Shown here piece after piece: positions 7,332 to 14,088 of a DNA stretch of 25,697 nucleotides; the stretch's first letter is position 1, and every line of letters begins with the position of its first letter. Under the pieces are notes generated by a model. It saw nothing but the letters and a program-made list of their open reading frames with translations, was not told the origin of the DNA and did not search any database. The translations under genes were made by a program, and so were the position numbers. Origin of the DNA: Chloroflexota bacterium (GTDB lineage Bacteria; Chloroflexota; UBA5177; JANWHV01). The stretch spans positions 1-25,697 of the forward strand of contig JAICHN010000014.1 in assembly GCA_025924845.1 (NCBI GenBank). The letters run 5' to 3'.

Positions 7332-8308
7332 GTGGAGACGACCTATTGTCGTCCCCGCCGGACCTTCAGATAAGCGCTCCCGCCAGTTCGGCCAACCTGG
7401 GGCCCGGATTCGATGCCATAGCTCTGGCCCTTGAACTACGCAATACGATCGACCTGTGGCGGCAAAGCTCCGGGGAGCCGCGGATTATAGCGGTCGAAGG
7501 TGAGGGCGAGCGAAGCCTCGAACGAGATGCCGGCAATTTGGTGCTGGTGGCGATGCGAGCGCTGGCGGACCAGGTGGGCCAGGTACTTCCACCCTTCGCC
7601 CTCCGTCTGTGCAATGCCGTTCCCCTGGGCCGAGGGCTGGGCAGCAGTGCCGCCGCTATTGCGGGGGGGCTGCTAACGGCCGCCTTGCTGCTCGATCTCC
7701 CCAGTGATCCCGAGTCGCTGCTGCCCGCGGCGCTGAACCTTGAGGATCACCCGGACAACGTGGCGGCTGCTCTGTGGGGTGGCTTTACAGTTGGGGTCGT
7801 GGACCAGGGCCGGCCACGCATCGTCCATCTTCACCCCCCTCCGGAACTACGCGCCGTGGTATTGATTCCCTCAGCCTTCTCCAGCACTCTGGAATCGCGA
7901 CAAGCCCTTCCGGAGCGGATTCCGCGTGGGGATGCCGTATTTAATGGCGGGCGCTGCGCGTTGCTCGCTCTGGCGCTCAGCCAGGGACGGTGGGACCTTC
8001 TAGCGGTGGCTATGCAGGATCGCCTCCATCAGCCGTGGCGCGCCCGGGGGTTCAAGTATCTGGAGGAGACGATCGTGGCGGCTATCGAGGCGGGTGCGCA
8101 TGGCGCGGCCCTTTCCGGCGCCGGTTCATCGGTGATCGCCCTGGCCACGAGTCGTGAGGAGGCGGTCGCCGCGGCCATGGCGGATGTAGCGGCGCGCTAT
8201 GGGATTCCAGCTTGTACTTCCAGCTTACGGGTGGCTTCTCGCGGCGCGTATCGAGTGAATTCGGCCCGATCGAACCGTGGATCTGGGACTACTCGGGTCT
8301 CCACTTAG
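7328..8308 (+). CDS. thrB: Homoserine kinase
   Basis: ThrB is a GHMP-family kinase that phosphorylates homoserine on the way to threonine. The 326-residue protein has the N-terminal homoserine kinase signature PASSANLGPGFD (18-29), the ATP loop PLGRGLGSSAAAI (99-111) and the C-terminal GAALSGAGSSVIAL motif. The start is GTG 7328, overlapping the stop of the M20-like gene as GTGA, so translation is probably coupled. Placement at the end of an arginine cluster is unusual, because thrB normally sits with thrC or hom. About 25 C-terminal residues after the last recognisable motif look poorly conserved and Ser/Arg/Gly-rich. Confidence 0.92.
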   Translation: MSGDDLLSSPPDLQISAPASSANLGPGFDAIALALELRNTIDLWRQSSGEPRIIAVEGEGERSLERDAGNLVLVAMRALADQVGQVLPPFALRLCNAVPLGRGLGSSAAAIAGGLLTAALLLDLPSDPESLLPAALNLEDHPDNVAAALWGGFTVGVVDQGRPRIVHLHPPPELRAVVLIPSAFSSTLESRQALPERIPRGDAVFNGGRCALLALALSQGRWDLLAVAMQDRLHQPWRARGFKYLEETIVAAIEAGAHGAALSGAGSSVIALATSREEAVAAAMADVAARYGIPACTSSLRVASRGAYRVNSARSNRGSGTTRVST

Positions 8309-8384
8309 ATCAACGGTCAATGACCTCAGGGGCTGGACCAGGGTCAGTTTATGCTAATAGGTGCCCGGCAGCTTCGGCAGCGGA

Positions 8385-8431
8385 GCACAGTCGTGCGTCG
8401 AGGCGACAACGCGCGGGGCGCACGGCTGTGC
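8385..8431 (+). terminator. Hairpin between convergent thrB and MshC-like gene
   Basis: Bases 8385-8397 pair with 8419-8431 over 13 bp, with a single G-U (8391/8425) that pairs only in plus-strand RNA, around a 21-base loop. It lies 77 bases past the thrB stop and about 85 bases beyond the stop of the convergent minus-strand gene. There is no T-run, so it may work as a transcript 3' end or barrier rather than as a classical terminator. Confidence 0.45.
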
Positions 8432-8515
8432 TACTGGTGAGAAAGTCCATACTGTCCCATTGAGTCTGGGCTTCCACTTAGCCGGGGCTACGTCAGTGTG
8501 ATGCGGACAGGAGGG

Positions 8516-9694
8516 TCAATAGCCGAGTTGAAGTCCTAATATTCCACCCAGTTCGCGAAACGCCTCGGTTGCCTCGGCGCCTGGGATATCGAGCAGTGTG
8601 CTCAAGGCATGGACGGCGGTCGGCGCATCCAGATCGTCGGCCAGCGCAGCGATCACGCGACGCCGGGCCTCTCGGACGGCATTGGTCGTCGTCCCACCTC
8701 CGGCCTGTGGAGATTCGTCGCCGGCGCGGCGGGCGAATGCTTCAGCAAGACGCGCGGCATCGTCAAGCTCGGTCTCCTTGAAGTCCCACGACTGCCGATA
8801 GTGATGCTTAAATAGACACAGTCGGATGGCGTCGGAAGAAACGTGCTTGGAAAGTTCCCGTACCATAACCAGATTGCCGAGCGACTTGCTCATCTTGACG
8901 CCGTTGAGGCGCACCGCTCCATTGTGCATCCAGATTCGGGCGAACGGCGCCTGTCCGGTGGCGGCTTCACTCTGGGCAATCTCACAACTGTGATGCGGAA
9001 AGATCAGATCCTCTCCTCCGCCATGGATATCAATTCGCGGCCCAAGGTACCGCGTGGCCATAGCGGTGCATTCAATGTGCCAGCCGGGTCGGCCATCACC
9101 CCACGGGCTGGGCCAGAAGGGCTCGCCCGGCGCGGCCGCTTTCCACAGGACGAAATCCAGGCGGTCGCGCTTTTTGGGATCCGCCGGCGAATCGCCCGTC
9201 TCCTCGAAGCGAATCGCCATCTCGTCAGGTGAAAGGCGAGCTAATTGACCGAAGGTGGGGTCCGAGGTGGTGGCGAAATACACATTGCCCTGCACTTCAT
9301 AGGCATGGCCCGAGGACACCAACTGCTGAATAATTTCCACCATAGTGGGGATTTCCTCGGTGGCCCGAGGGTAATGGGTGGGAGGGAGCACGTTGAGACT
9401 GGTCATGTCACGCTGAAATAAGGCGGTTTGTTCGCGGCCAAGCTCGTCCCACGCTACACCCAATTCCTTTGCCTTACGAAGAATATCGTCGTCGATATCG
9501 GTGACGTTCTGGGTATAGCGTACTTCGTGACCCAGCGCGCGCAGGACGCGGATCAGCAAATCAAAGTTTACATAACTAAAGGCATGGCCGAGGTGGGTCG
9601 TATCATACGGGGTGACGCCGCATACATACAGACTGACCAGGGGGCCTGGATAGAAGTCATCAAGCTGCCGGGTCATCGTGTTGTACAAGCGCAC
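8516..9694 (-). CDS. Cysteinyl-tRNA synthetase-fold ligase, MshC-like
   Basis: The catalytic core is that of class-I cysteine-activating enzymes. It has the HIGH motif as HLGH (34-37), zinc ligands Cys25, Cys209 (in GWHIEC), His234 and Glu238, and KMSKS (267-271). At 392 residues it is short: CysS is usually over 450 because of its anticodon domain, whereas MshC (cysteine ligase of mycothiol synthesis) is about 410. The N-terminal signature CGVTPYDTTHLGHA matches the MshC form CGITPYDATHLGHA better than the CysS form CGPTVYD. Glu238 is CysS-like, and the two residues before it are SC instead of EN. The start is GTG 9694 with AAGGAG 6 bases upstream; it lies 22 bases after the CPBP-type gene. 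It is either an MshC-type ligase or a short CysRS. Confidence 0.8.
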   Translation of the reverse strand: MRLYNTMTRQLDDFYPGPLVSLYVCGVTPYDTTHLGHAFSYVNFDLLIRVLRALGHEVRYTQNVTDIDDDILRKAKELGVAWDELGREQTALFQRDMTSLNVLPPTHYPRATEEIPTMVEIIQQLVSSGHAYEVQGNVYFATTSDPTFGQLARLSPDEMAIRFEETGDSPADPKKRDRLDFVLWKAAAPGEPFWPSPWGDGRPGWHIECTAMATRYLGPRIDIHGGGEDLIFPHHSCEIAQSEAATGQAPFARIWMHNGAVRLNGVKMSKSLGNLVMVRELSKHVSSDAIRLCLFKHHYRQSWDFKETELDDAARLAEAFARRAGDESPQAGGGTTTNAVREARRRVIAALADDLDAPTAVHALSTLLDIPGAEATEAFRELGGILGLQLGY

Positions 9695-9716
9695 GCACTG
9701 CTCCTTCGTGCTATAG

Positions 9717-10532
9717 CTAGGATGGAAAGAACGTGGAAGCCAGAATAATCGTGACTCCTATCGCATTGTAGACGAGATGCGCCTGGGTTGCCCGATAAAC
9801 GGCGTATTGTTCGGCGGCGCGTCGTCCGGTGGGGAGCGAGAGCACACGGGTCCGGACCCAGGAGGGGAGTGCGGCACGGTGCTTCTCGGCCCTCGAATCA
9901 CGGAGCGCTCGCCAATACACCAGGGTGAAAACAAATCCGGCGCAGCCCAGGGCAACGCAGATACCCAGCGACACCCCTGCCGTGAGATGGAGCAACCCGA
10001 AGAGAGTGCAACGCTTGCCTGCCGACGCCAGGCCACCCGTGCCGCCGCGAAATATATCCTCCTCCCACCACGCGAGAAGGGGCAGGGCGAGCATGGCGAG
10101 CGGCGCATAGACCACGGCGAGCCATGGCGTGACCAGGGGGATGGCGAAGCCGTTCGCTCCGGCGTCATTCCCCACCTTGAACAGGGCGCCGAGGCTGCCG
10201 TTCAGCGGTTGGTCGGCAGGCAGCAGGCTTTGCGCGCCGCCGATGCCCACCGTCACCACGAGAGCGGCCAGCGCGCCGGCCAGCGCGCTCACCCAGGCGG
10301 TTGGCCACAGCGAGCGGTAGTAGGCGAGGCAACGCGGCGTTTCACGCGCCGCGACATAGACGAGGGTGAGCCCGACCGGCGCGGCGATCCAGAGCGGATT
10401 GCCGGTGGCTCCGGCGAGGGCAAACGGGCCAAGCACGGCCAATACGGCCGCTACTCCCCAGCCGCCCGCAAGGCACAGGGCAATGAGCCTGCGCATCGGC
10501 GAGGCGGAACGCGGAGGTATGGACGCGGTCAT
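9717..10532 (-). CDS. CPBP (CAAX/Abi) family intramembrane protease candidate
   Basis: This 271-residue membrane protein has about six hydrophobic segments (near residues 15-40, 45-62, 78-100, 130-155, 175-206 and 250-268). Three spaced motifs match the CPBP metalloprotease family: EExxxR (Glu157, Glu158, Arg162 in WWEEDIFRG), FxxxH (Phe178 and His182 in FGLLHL) and HxxxN (His252 and Asn256 in HLVYN). Such proteins cleave substrates within the membrane, and substrates are rarely known. ATG 10532 has GGAGG 7 bases upstream. It lies 57 bases after hspR and 22 before the MshC-like gene, so it is probably part of the heat-shock transcript. The call rests on motifs alone, with overall similarity unverified. 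Confidence 0.6.
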   Translation of the reverse strand: MTASIPPRSASPMRRLIALCLAGGWGVAAVLAVLGPFALAGATGNPLWIAAPVGLTLVYVAARETPRCLAYYRSLWPTAWVSALAGALAALVVTVGIGGAQSLLPADQPLNGSLGALFKVGNDAGANGFAIPLVTPWLAVVYAPLAMLALPLLAWWEEDIFRGGTGGLASAGKRCTLFGLLHLTAGVSLGICVALGCAGFVFTLVYWRALRDSRAEKHRAALPSWVRTRVLSLPTGRRAAEQYAVYRATQAHLVYNAIGVTIILASTFFPS

Positions 10533-10589
10533 CGGACTGCCTCCGTGAAGCCTTGGACCGGCTGGAGACAGGCGCCTGGCAGCGGGCGG

Positions 10590-11012
10590 TCATGCCTGCG
10601 CTGTGACTCGGCGGATAATGTCTTTAAGACGACCCACCTCGGATTCATAGCCGGTGCGCAGCTCGCGAATCTCCGCCTCATAGGCTTCGCGAATTCGCTC
10701 CTGCCCTTCCTCAGTCTCCCGCTGCAAGGACTCTATCCGCTCCGTGAGGTTTAAGATAACCTCCACGCCTGCCAAATTGACCTTGAGCTCTTCCATCAAT
10801 CTGCGGATCAAGCGCAATCGTTCAATATCTTTAGGCGTGTAGTACCGGATACGGCCGGTGCCGCGGTGCGGGGCAATCAGGCCTAGACGCTCATAATGGC
10901 GGAGCGTTTGCTGATGGACGCTTACCGCCTCGGCGGCGACGCGTATGGTAAAGCGCAGTCCAAGACCATTCTCCTCGGCTGTCCTGTCTACTTCGTGGGC
11001 AACGGTGGACAT
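10590..11012 (-). CDS. hspR: HspR-type MerR-family heat-shock repressor
   Basis: HspR represses dnaK operons by binding HAIR operators, often with DnaK as co-repressor. The 140-residue protein has an N-terminal MerR winged helix (about 20-88): VAAEAVSVHQQTLRHYERLG (25-44), the wing GRIRYYTPKDIERL and KVNLAGVEVIL, which is characteristic of HspR. A charged coiled coil (about 90-135) follows. ATG 11012 is preferred to an upstream in-frame start at 11078 because GGAGGAAA lies immediately upstream and the family length fits. It lies 75 bases after the interrupted dnaJ. A HAIR-like site covers the dnaK promoter at the head of the cluster, giving a simple feedback circuit. Confidence 0.88.
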   Translation of the reverse strand: MSTVAHEVDRTAEENGLGLRFTIRVAAEAVSVHQQTLRHYERLGLIAPHRGTGRIRYYTPKDIERLRLIRRLMEELKVNLAGVEVILNLTERIESLQRETEEGQERIREAYEAEIRELRTGYESEVGRLKDIIRRVTAQA

Positions 11013-11087
11013 CCTTTCCTCCAAACGCCCGCTCCTGCCGGTCTCACGGCTTGGTGTGGGCCGGCGGCGCGGGTACAATGTGCCGAT

Positions 11088-11945
11088 TTAAGTAGTAGAG
11101 CCCGCGGCACTGAGCGCGGACAACTCGGTAAGTAACTCCCGCTCTCGGTTGGAAAGCGGTCGGCCTTGCGTACCGGGAAGCATCGCATGCACCTTGACCA
11201 GCAGATCGCCGCGCGTACCATCCTTCAGGCGGGGCAGGCCCTGGCCGCCGAGGCGGAACTGCTTTCCATTCGCCGTACCGGCGGGAATCTTCAGCAGCAG
11301 CTTTCCCTTGACGGTAGGCACAATGGTTTCACCGCCCAATACCAGCGTGGTATAGGGTACATCGAGATCCAACAACAAGTTGTCGTCTTCCATCCGATAG
11401 CGATTGTGCGGTTTCAGCACCACCACCAGATAGAGATCGCCTCGCGGGCCGGTCCCAACTCCAGGGTTACCTTCACCGGCAATGCGAATACGCGAGCCGT
11501 CGCGCACGCCGGCTGGGATTTTCACCTCGATGCGTCGGGTAAAGCTGGTCCAGCCCGTGCCCTTGCACGCGGTACAGGTCTTCCCATCATTATCCAGGCC
11601 TGTGCCGTTGCATTTCGTACAGCGGTCCTGGCCGGTAAGGGTAAACATACGCTGGCCGCCGGAAAACGCTTCTTCGAGCGTCACCTCAACCGGTTGTTCG
11701 ATGTCGTCGCCGCGGCGCGCCTTGGCGGCCGGCGGGGCCGTGCGTGTCGCACCGCCGCGGGCCGTCTGACCGAAAATGGTCTGGAAGAAATCGCTGAAGC
11801 TTTCCGAGGCACCTTCGGTCGTAGTGGTCCGCGCGCGGCCCCGATTAGCGGCGCCGCGCATCGCTGCCCCCATGTCGAAACCTGGTCGATTCCAGTTCGA
11901 GGCGAGCGTATCGTACTTCTGGCGCTTATCCTCATCGGTCAGCAC
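11088..11945 (-). CDS. C-terminal part of interrupted DnaJ (linker, zinc motifs, substrate-binding domains)
   Basis: This 285-codon open frame begins with GTG directly after the TAG. It keeps the last J-domain helix, a Gly/Ala/Thr-rich linker with SDFFQTIFG (51-59), zinc-binding CTKCNGTG (Cys109, Cys112) and CTACKGTG (Cys124, Cys127), and beta domains with PAGVRDGSRIRIAGEG and GNPGVGTGPRGDLYL. Without an HPD-containing J domain it could bind clients but not stimulate DnaK. Whether it is made separately is unknown. Confidence 0.6.
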   Translation of the reverse strand: MLTDEDKRQKYDTLASNWNRPGFDMGAAMRGAANRGRARTTTTEGASESFSDFFQTIFGQTARGGATRTAPPAAKARRGDDIEQPVEVTLEEAFSGGQRMFTLTGQDRCTKCNGTGLDNDGKTCTACKGTGWTSFTRRIEVKIPAGVRDGSRIRIAGEGNPGVGTGPRGDLYLVVVLKPHNRYRMEDDNLLLDLDVPYTTLVLGGETIVPTVKGKLLLKIPAGTANGKQFRLGGQGLPRLKDGTRGDLLVKVHAMLPGTQGRPLSNRERELLTELSALSAAGSTT

Positions 11946-12116
11946 CTAATGCGCCTCATTGATTTCCTTGAATCGGGCTTCGGCGGCCTTATCGCCCGGG
12001 TTGAGGTCGGGATGATACTTCCGGGCCAGCTTCCGGTACGCCTTGTTAATATCACCGGCAGGGGCCGTCTTGGCTACGCCGAGAATCTTGTAATAGTCTT
12101 TATATTCCACAGCCAT
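11946..12116 (-). CDS. N-terminal J-domain fragment of interrupted DnaJ
   Basis: This 56-codon frame starts at ATG 12116, 57 bases after dnaK. It encodes [20 protein letters not shown] and then the HPD loop ([12 protein letters not shown], 31-42), ending at TAG after NEAH in helix III. Helices I-III with HPD are present, and helix IV is in the downstream frame. A bare truncated J domain might still touch DnaK, but this is speculative. Confidence 0.5.
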   Translation of the reverse strand: MAVEYKDYYKILGVAKTAPAGDINKAYRKLARKYHPDLNPGDKAAEARFKEINEAH

Positions 12117-12173
12117 CTTGTTCCACGCTTACTCACCAAACATTGGGAATCATCGTTAGGCACGACATACCAG

Positions 12174-13946
12174 CTAGTCCACGTTCAGTCCGGCGCGCGC
12201 CGAATCGGAGCTGCCCAGTCTGCCGGCGGCAAGCACTTCCACGCCGTTGGGGAGAAGCATGGAGAGCCGCACGGAGGCGCCGCGCACCGAATCCAGGTCC
12301 CCAGAGTCCAGGGCTGCCTGCGCGTCGGCGATGGCGCTCGCGATGGCGCGCGCTTCGCGCGGAGTGCGCACTCCGCCATTCTCGAGCAAGCGCCGACCAT
12401 TATTGATCATGCGTTCCACATTATCCAGCAGTTCGGACTCTTCGCGCTTGCGTGCGTCATGCTTAGCGAACCGCGAAGCTTCGTCCACGAGGCGTTCGAC
12501 TTCCTCCTTGCTGAGATTCGTGCTGGCCGTGATAGTGATTTGTTGCGCTCGCCCCGTGTCCAGATCGCGCGCCGATGCACTGACGATGCCGTTATGATCG
12601 ATGGCGAACGTCACTTCAATCTGAGCCTTGCCGGCGGGAGCCGGATCGATTCCATCCAGGTTGAAATGTCCCAATGATTCGTTTTCGGAGGCCAGGTCTC
12701 GCTCCCCTTGAACTACGTGTACATCGACCCCGATCTGATTGTCCTGGCCGGTCGTGAAGATCTCGGTGCTCTTGGTGGGAATGGAAGTGTTCCGCGGAAT
12801 CAGGGTGGTGCGGAAGCCACCCACGGTTTCCACACCGAGCGAAAGCGGCGTCACGTCGAGGAGCACTACGTTCTTCAGTTCACCGGTGAGAATGCTCGCC
12901 TGCACCGAGGCACCCAGTGCCACGACCTCATCCGGATTGACTCCCTGGCGGGGCACTTTACCGGTAATTTGCTGCACGATTTGTTGTATGACCGGCATGC
13001 GGGTGGAGCCGCCGACCAAAACCACTTCGCTGATGTCATCCTCGGTAATTTGCGCATCCTGCAATGCCTGACGGAAAGGTCGAATGCACCGATAGGTGAG
13101 CTCCCCGGTTAGTTCCTCGAATCTGGCGCGGGTCAACTCCATATCTAGGTGCTTCGGGCCCTTGGCATCGGCGGTGATGAAGGGAAGATTGATTGTGGTA
13201 GTCACGACCGACGACAACTCGATTTTGGCGCGTTCGGCCGCGTCAAGCAGGCGCTGCAACGACTCACGCTCCCTGGTGAGGTCTATTCCGTACTCGTCCA
13301 GGAACTGCTCGGCCAGGTACTCGACGATTTTAATATCGTAGTCGTCCCCGCCCAGCCGGGTATCGCCGCAGGTGGCCTTCACCTCGAATACACCTTCACC
13401 AACGTCCAGAATGGAGACGTCGAACGTACCACCTCCGAGATCCCAGACCAGAATCGTCTCCAGGTGCTTCTTTTCCAGCCCATAGGCCAACGCGGCGGCG
13501 GTAGGTTCATTGATGATGCGGAGCACGTCGAGGCCGGAGATCCGACCGGCGTCCTTGGTAGCTTGACGCTGAGCGTCGTTGAAGTAGGCGGGCACCGTTA
13601 CCACGGCCGAGGTGACTTCCTCGCCGAGGAATACCTCCGCGTCGCGCTTCAGCTTCTGCAAGATGATAGCCGAGATTTCCTGTGGCGTATATTCGCGGTC
13701 GTCAATAACCACGCGCTGATTCGTGCCCATCAAACGCTTAATGGACATCAAAGTACGCTCGGGGTTTACCACCGCCTGTCGCTTGGCTAGTTGACCGACG
13801 AGGCGCTCTCCCTTCTTGGTAAAGCCGACCACGGAGGGGGTAAGGCGGCTGCCCTCAACACTAGGAATGACAATGCGTTCACCACCGTCTACCGTCGCGA
13901 TGACGGAGTTGGTGGTTCCCAGATCTATGCCCACCACTCTTCCCAT
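12174..13946 (-). CDS. dnaK: Hsp70 chaperone DnaK
   Basis: DnaK is the ATP-dependent Hsp70 that folds and protects proteins with DnaJ and GrpE. The 590-residue protein has the N-terminal nucleotide-binding domain with GIDLGTTNSV, VVTVPAYFNDAQRQATKDAG, INEPTAAALAYGL, WDLGGGTFDVS and VVLVGGSTRMP, followed by the substrate-binding domain starting VTPLSLGVET. It is shorter than typical DnaK (about 610-640) and ends GSSDSARAGLNVD without the usual acidic tail. ATG 13946 follows AAGGAAAG. It is first in a minus-strand cluster with dnaJ and hspR. No grpE lies between dnaK and dnaJ, unlike the actinobacterial dnaK-grpE-dnaJ-hspR order. A good promoter and HspR operator lie just upstream. Confidence 0.96.
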   Translation of the reverse strand: MGRVVGIDLGTTNSVIATVDGGERIVIPSVEGSRLTPSVVGFTKKGERLVGQLAKRQAVVNPERTLMSIKRLMGTNQRVVIDDREYTPQEISAIILQKLKRDAEVFLGEEVTSAVVTVPAYFNDAQRQATKDAGRISGLDVLRIINEPTAAALAYGLEKKHLETILVWDLGGGTFDVSILDVGEGVFEVKATCGDTRLGGDDYDIKIVEYLAEQFLDEYGIDLTRERESLQRLLDAAERAKIELSSVVTTTINLPFITADAKGPKHLDMELTRARFEELTGELTYRCIRPFRQALQDAQITEDDISEVVLVGGSTRMPVIQQIVQQITGKVPRQGVNPDEVVALGASVQASILTGELKNVVLLDVTPLSLGVETVGGFRTTLIPRNTSIPTKSTEIFTTGQDNQIGVDVHVVQGERDLASENESLGHFNLDGIDPAPAGKAQIEVTFAIDHNGIVSASARDLDTGRAQQITITASTNLSKEEVERLVDEASRFAKHDARKREESELLDNVERMINNGRRLLENGGVRTPREARAIASAIADAQAALDSGDLDSVRGASVRLSMLLPNGVEVLAAGRLGSSDSARAGLNVD

Positions 13947-13984
13947 GTGCCGCTTTCCTTAACCTAAGGGTGACCACTGCTACA

Positions 13985-14013
13985 AATATAAAACTTGAGT
14001 CTGGCTTTGTCAA
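13985..14013 (-). promoter_or_regulatory. dnaK promoter, near-consensus sigma70 type
   Basis: On the minus strand TTGACA (14013-14008) is separated by exactly 17 bases from TATATT (13990-13985). Transcription would begin near 13978, about 30 bases before the dnaK ATG. It is the best promoter match in the window and probably drives dnaK, dnaJ, hspR and possibly the two genes beyond. Confidence 0.8.
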
Positions 14014-14014
14014 G
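13994..14014. promoter_or_regulatory. HAIR-like operator for HspR over the dnaK promoter
   Basis: CTTGAGT (13994-14000), 7 bases, then TGTCAAG (14008-14014) matches the HAIR consensus CTTGAGT-N7-ACTCAAG with a perfect left half and 5 of 7 in the right half, at exact spacing. It covers the -35 and the -35/-10 spacer, so bound HspR should block polymerase. The hspR gene in the same cluster supports the assignment. Confidence 0.75.
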
Positions 14015-14019
14015 GATAG

Positions 14020-14063
14020 CCTATTTGTCTTGCCGAAGCACCTGGCTCGGCAAGACAAATAGG
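14020..14063. terminator. 17-bp perfect hairpin between the GH-like gene and the dnaK promoter
   Basis: Bases 14020-14036 are exactly complementary to 14047-14063, with a 10-base loop. It lies 25 bases past the stop of the minus-strand glycoside-hydrolase-like gene and 6 bases before the dnaK -35. It probably insulates the heat-shock promoter from upstream read-through. There is no T-run directly after it on the minus strand, so it is not a textbook intrinsic terminator. Confidence 0.6.
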
Positions 14064-14088
14064 GTTTAGATCGGCGCACTCGCGGTCG

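Larger units (their letters stand above)
11088..12116 (-). pseudogene. dnaJ: dnaJ co-chaperone gene interrupted by an in-frame TAG in the J domain
   Basis: Read through, the frame encodes a 342-residue DnaJ/CbpA-type protein. It has a J domain with HPD at 35-37, a Gly/Phe-type linker, two CxxCxG zinc motifs rather than the usual four, and two C-terminal substrate-binding beta domains. Codon 57 is TAG (11948-11946) within ...NEAH-stop-VLTDEDKRQKYD, where DnaJ proteins have AYEVL, so a single GAG to TAG change explains it. There is no frameshift and both sides remain open. Neighbours argB, argR and thrB end in TAG, so TAG is a normal stop here. A GTG directly follows the stop with GAGG 8 bases before it, so reinitiation could yield a split protein. 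Sequencing error is the main alternative. Confidence 0.85.

Noticed and set aside
9777..10754. A 325-codon plus-strand frame opposite the CPBP-type gene and hspR
   Set aside because: Low-complexity Arg/Gly/Glu composition, mirror of two genes with motifs and ribosome-binding sites.
11946..11948. TAG as a reassigned sense codon
   Set aside because: Neighbouring argB, argR and thrB end in TAG at family-typical lengths, so TAG is an ordinary stop here.
11166..12677. A 503-codon open frame on the plus strand opposite dnaJ and dnaK
   Set aside because: It is antisense to two clear chaperone genes, has no recognisable domain or good ribosome-binding site, and long antisense frames are common at this GC content.
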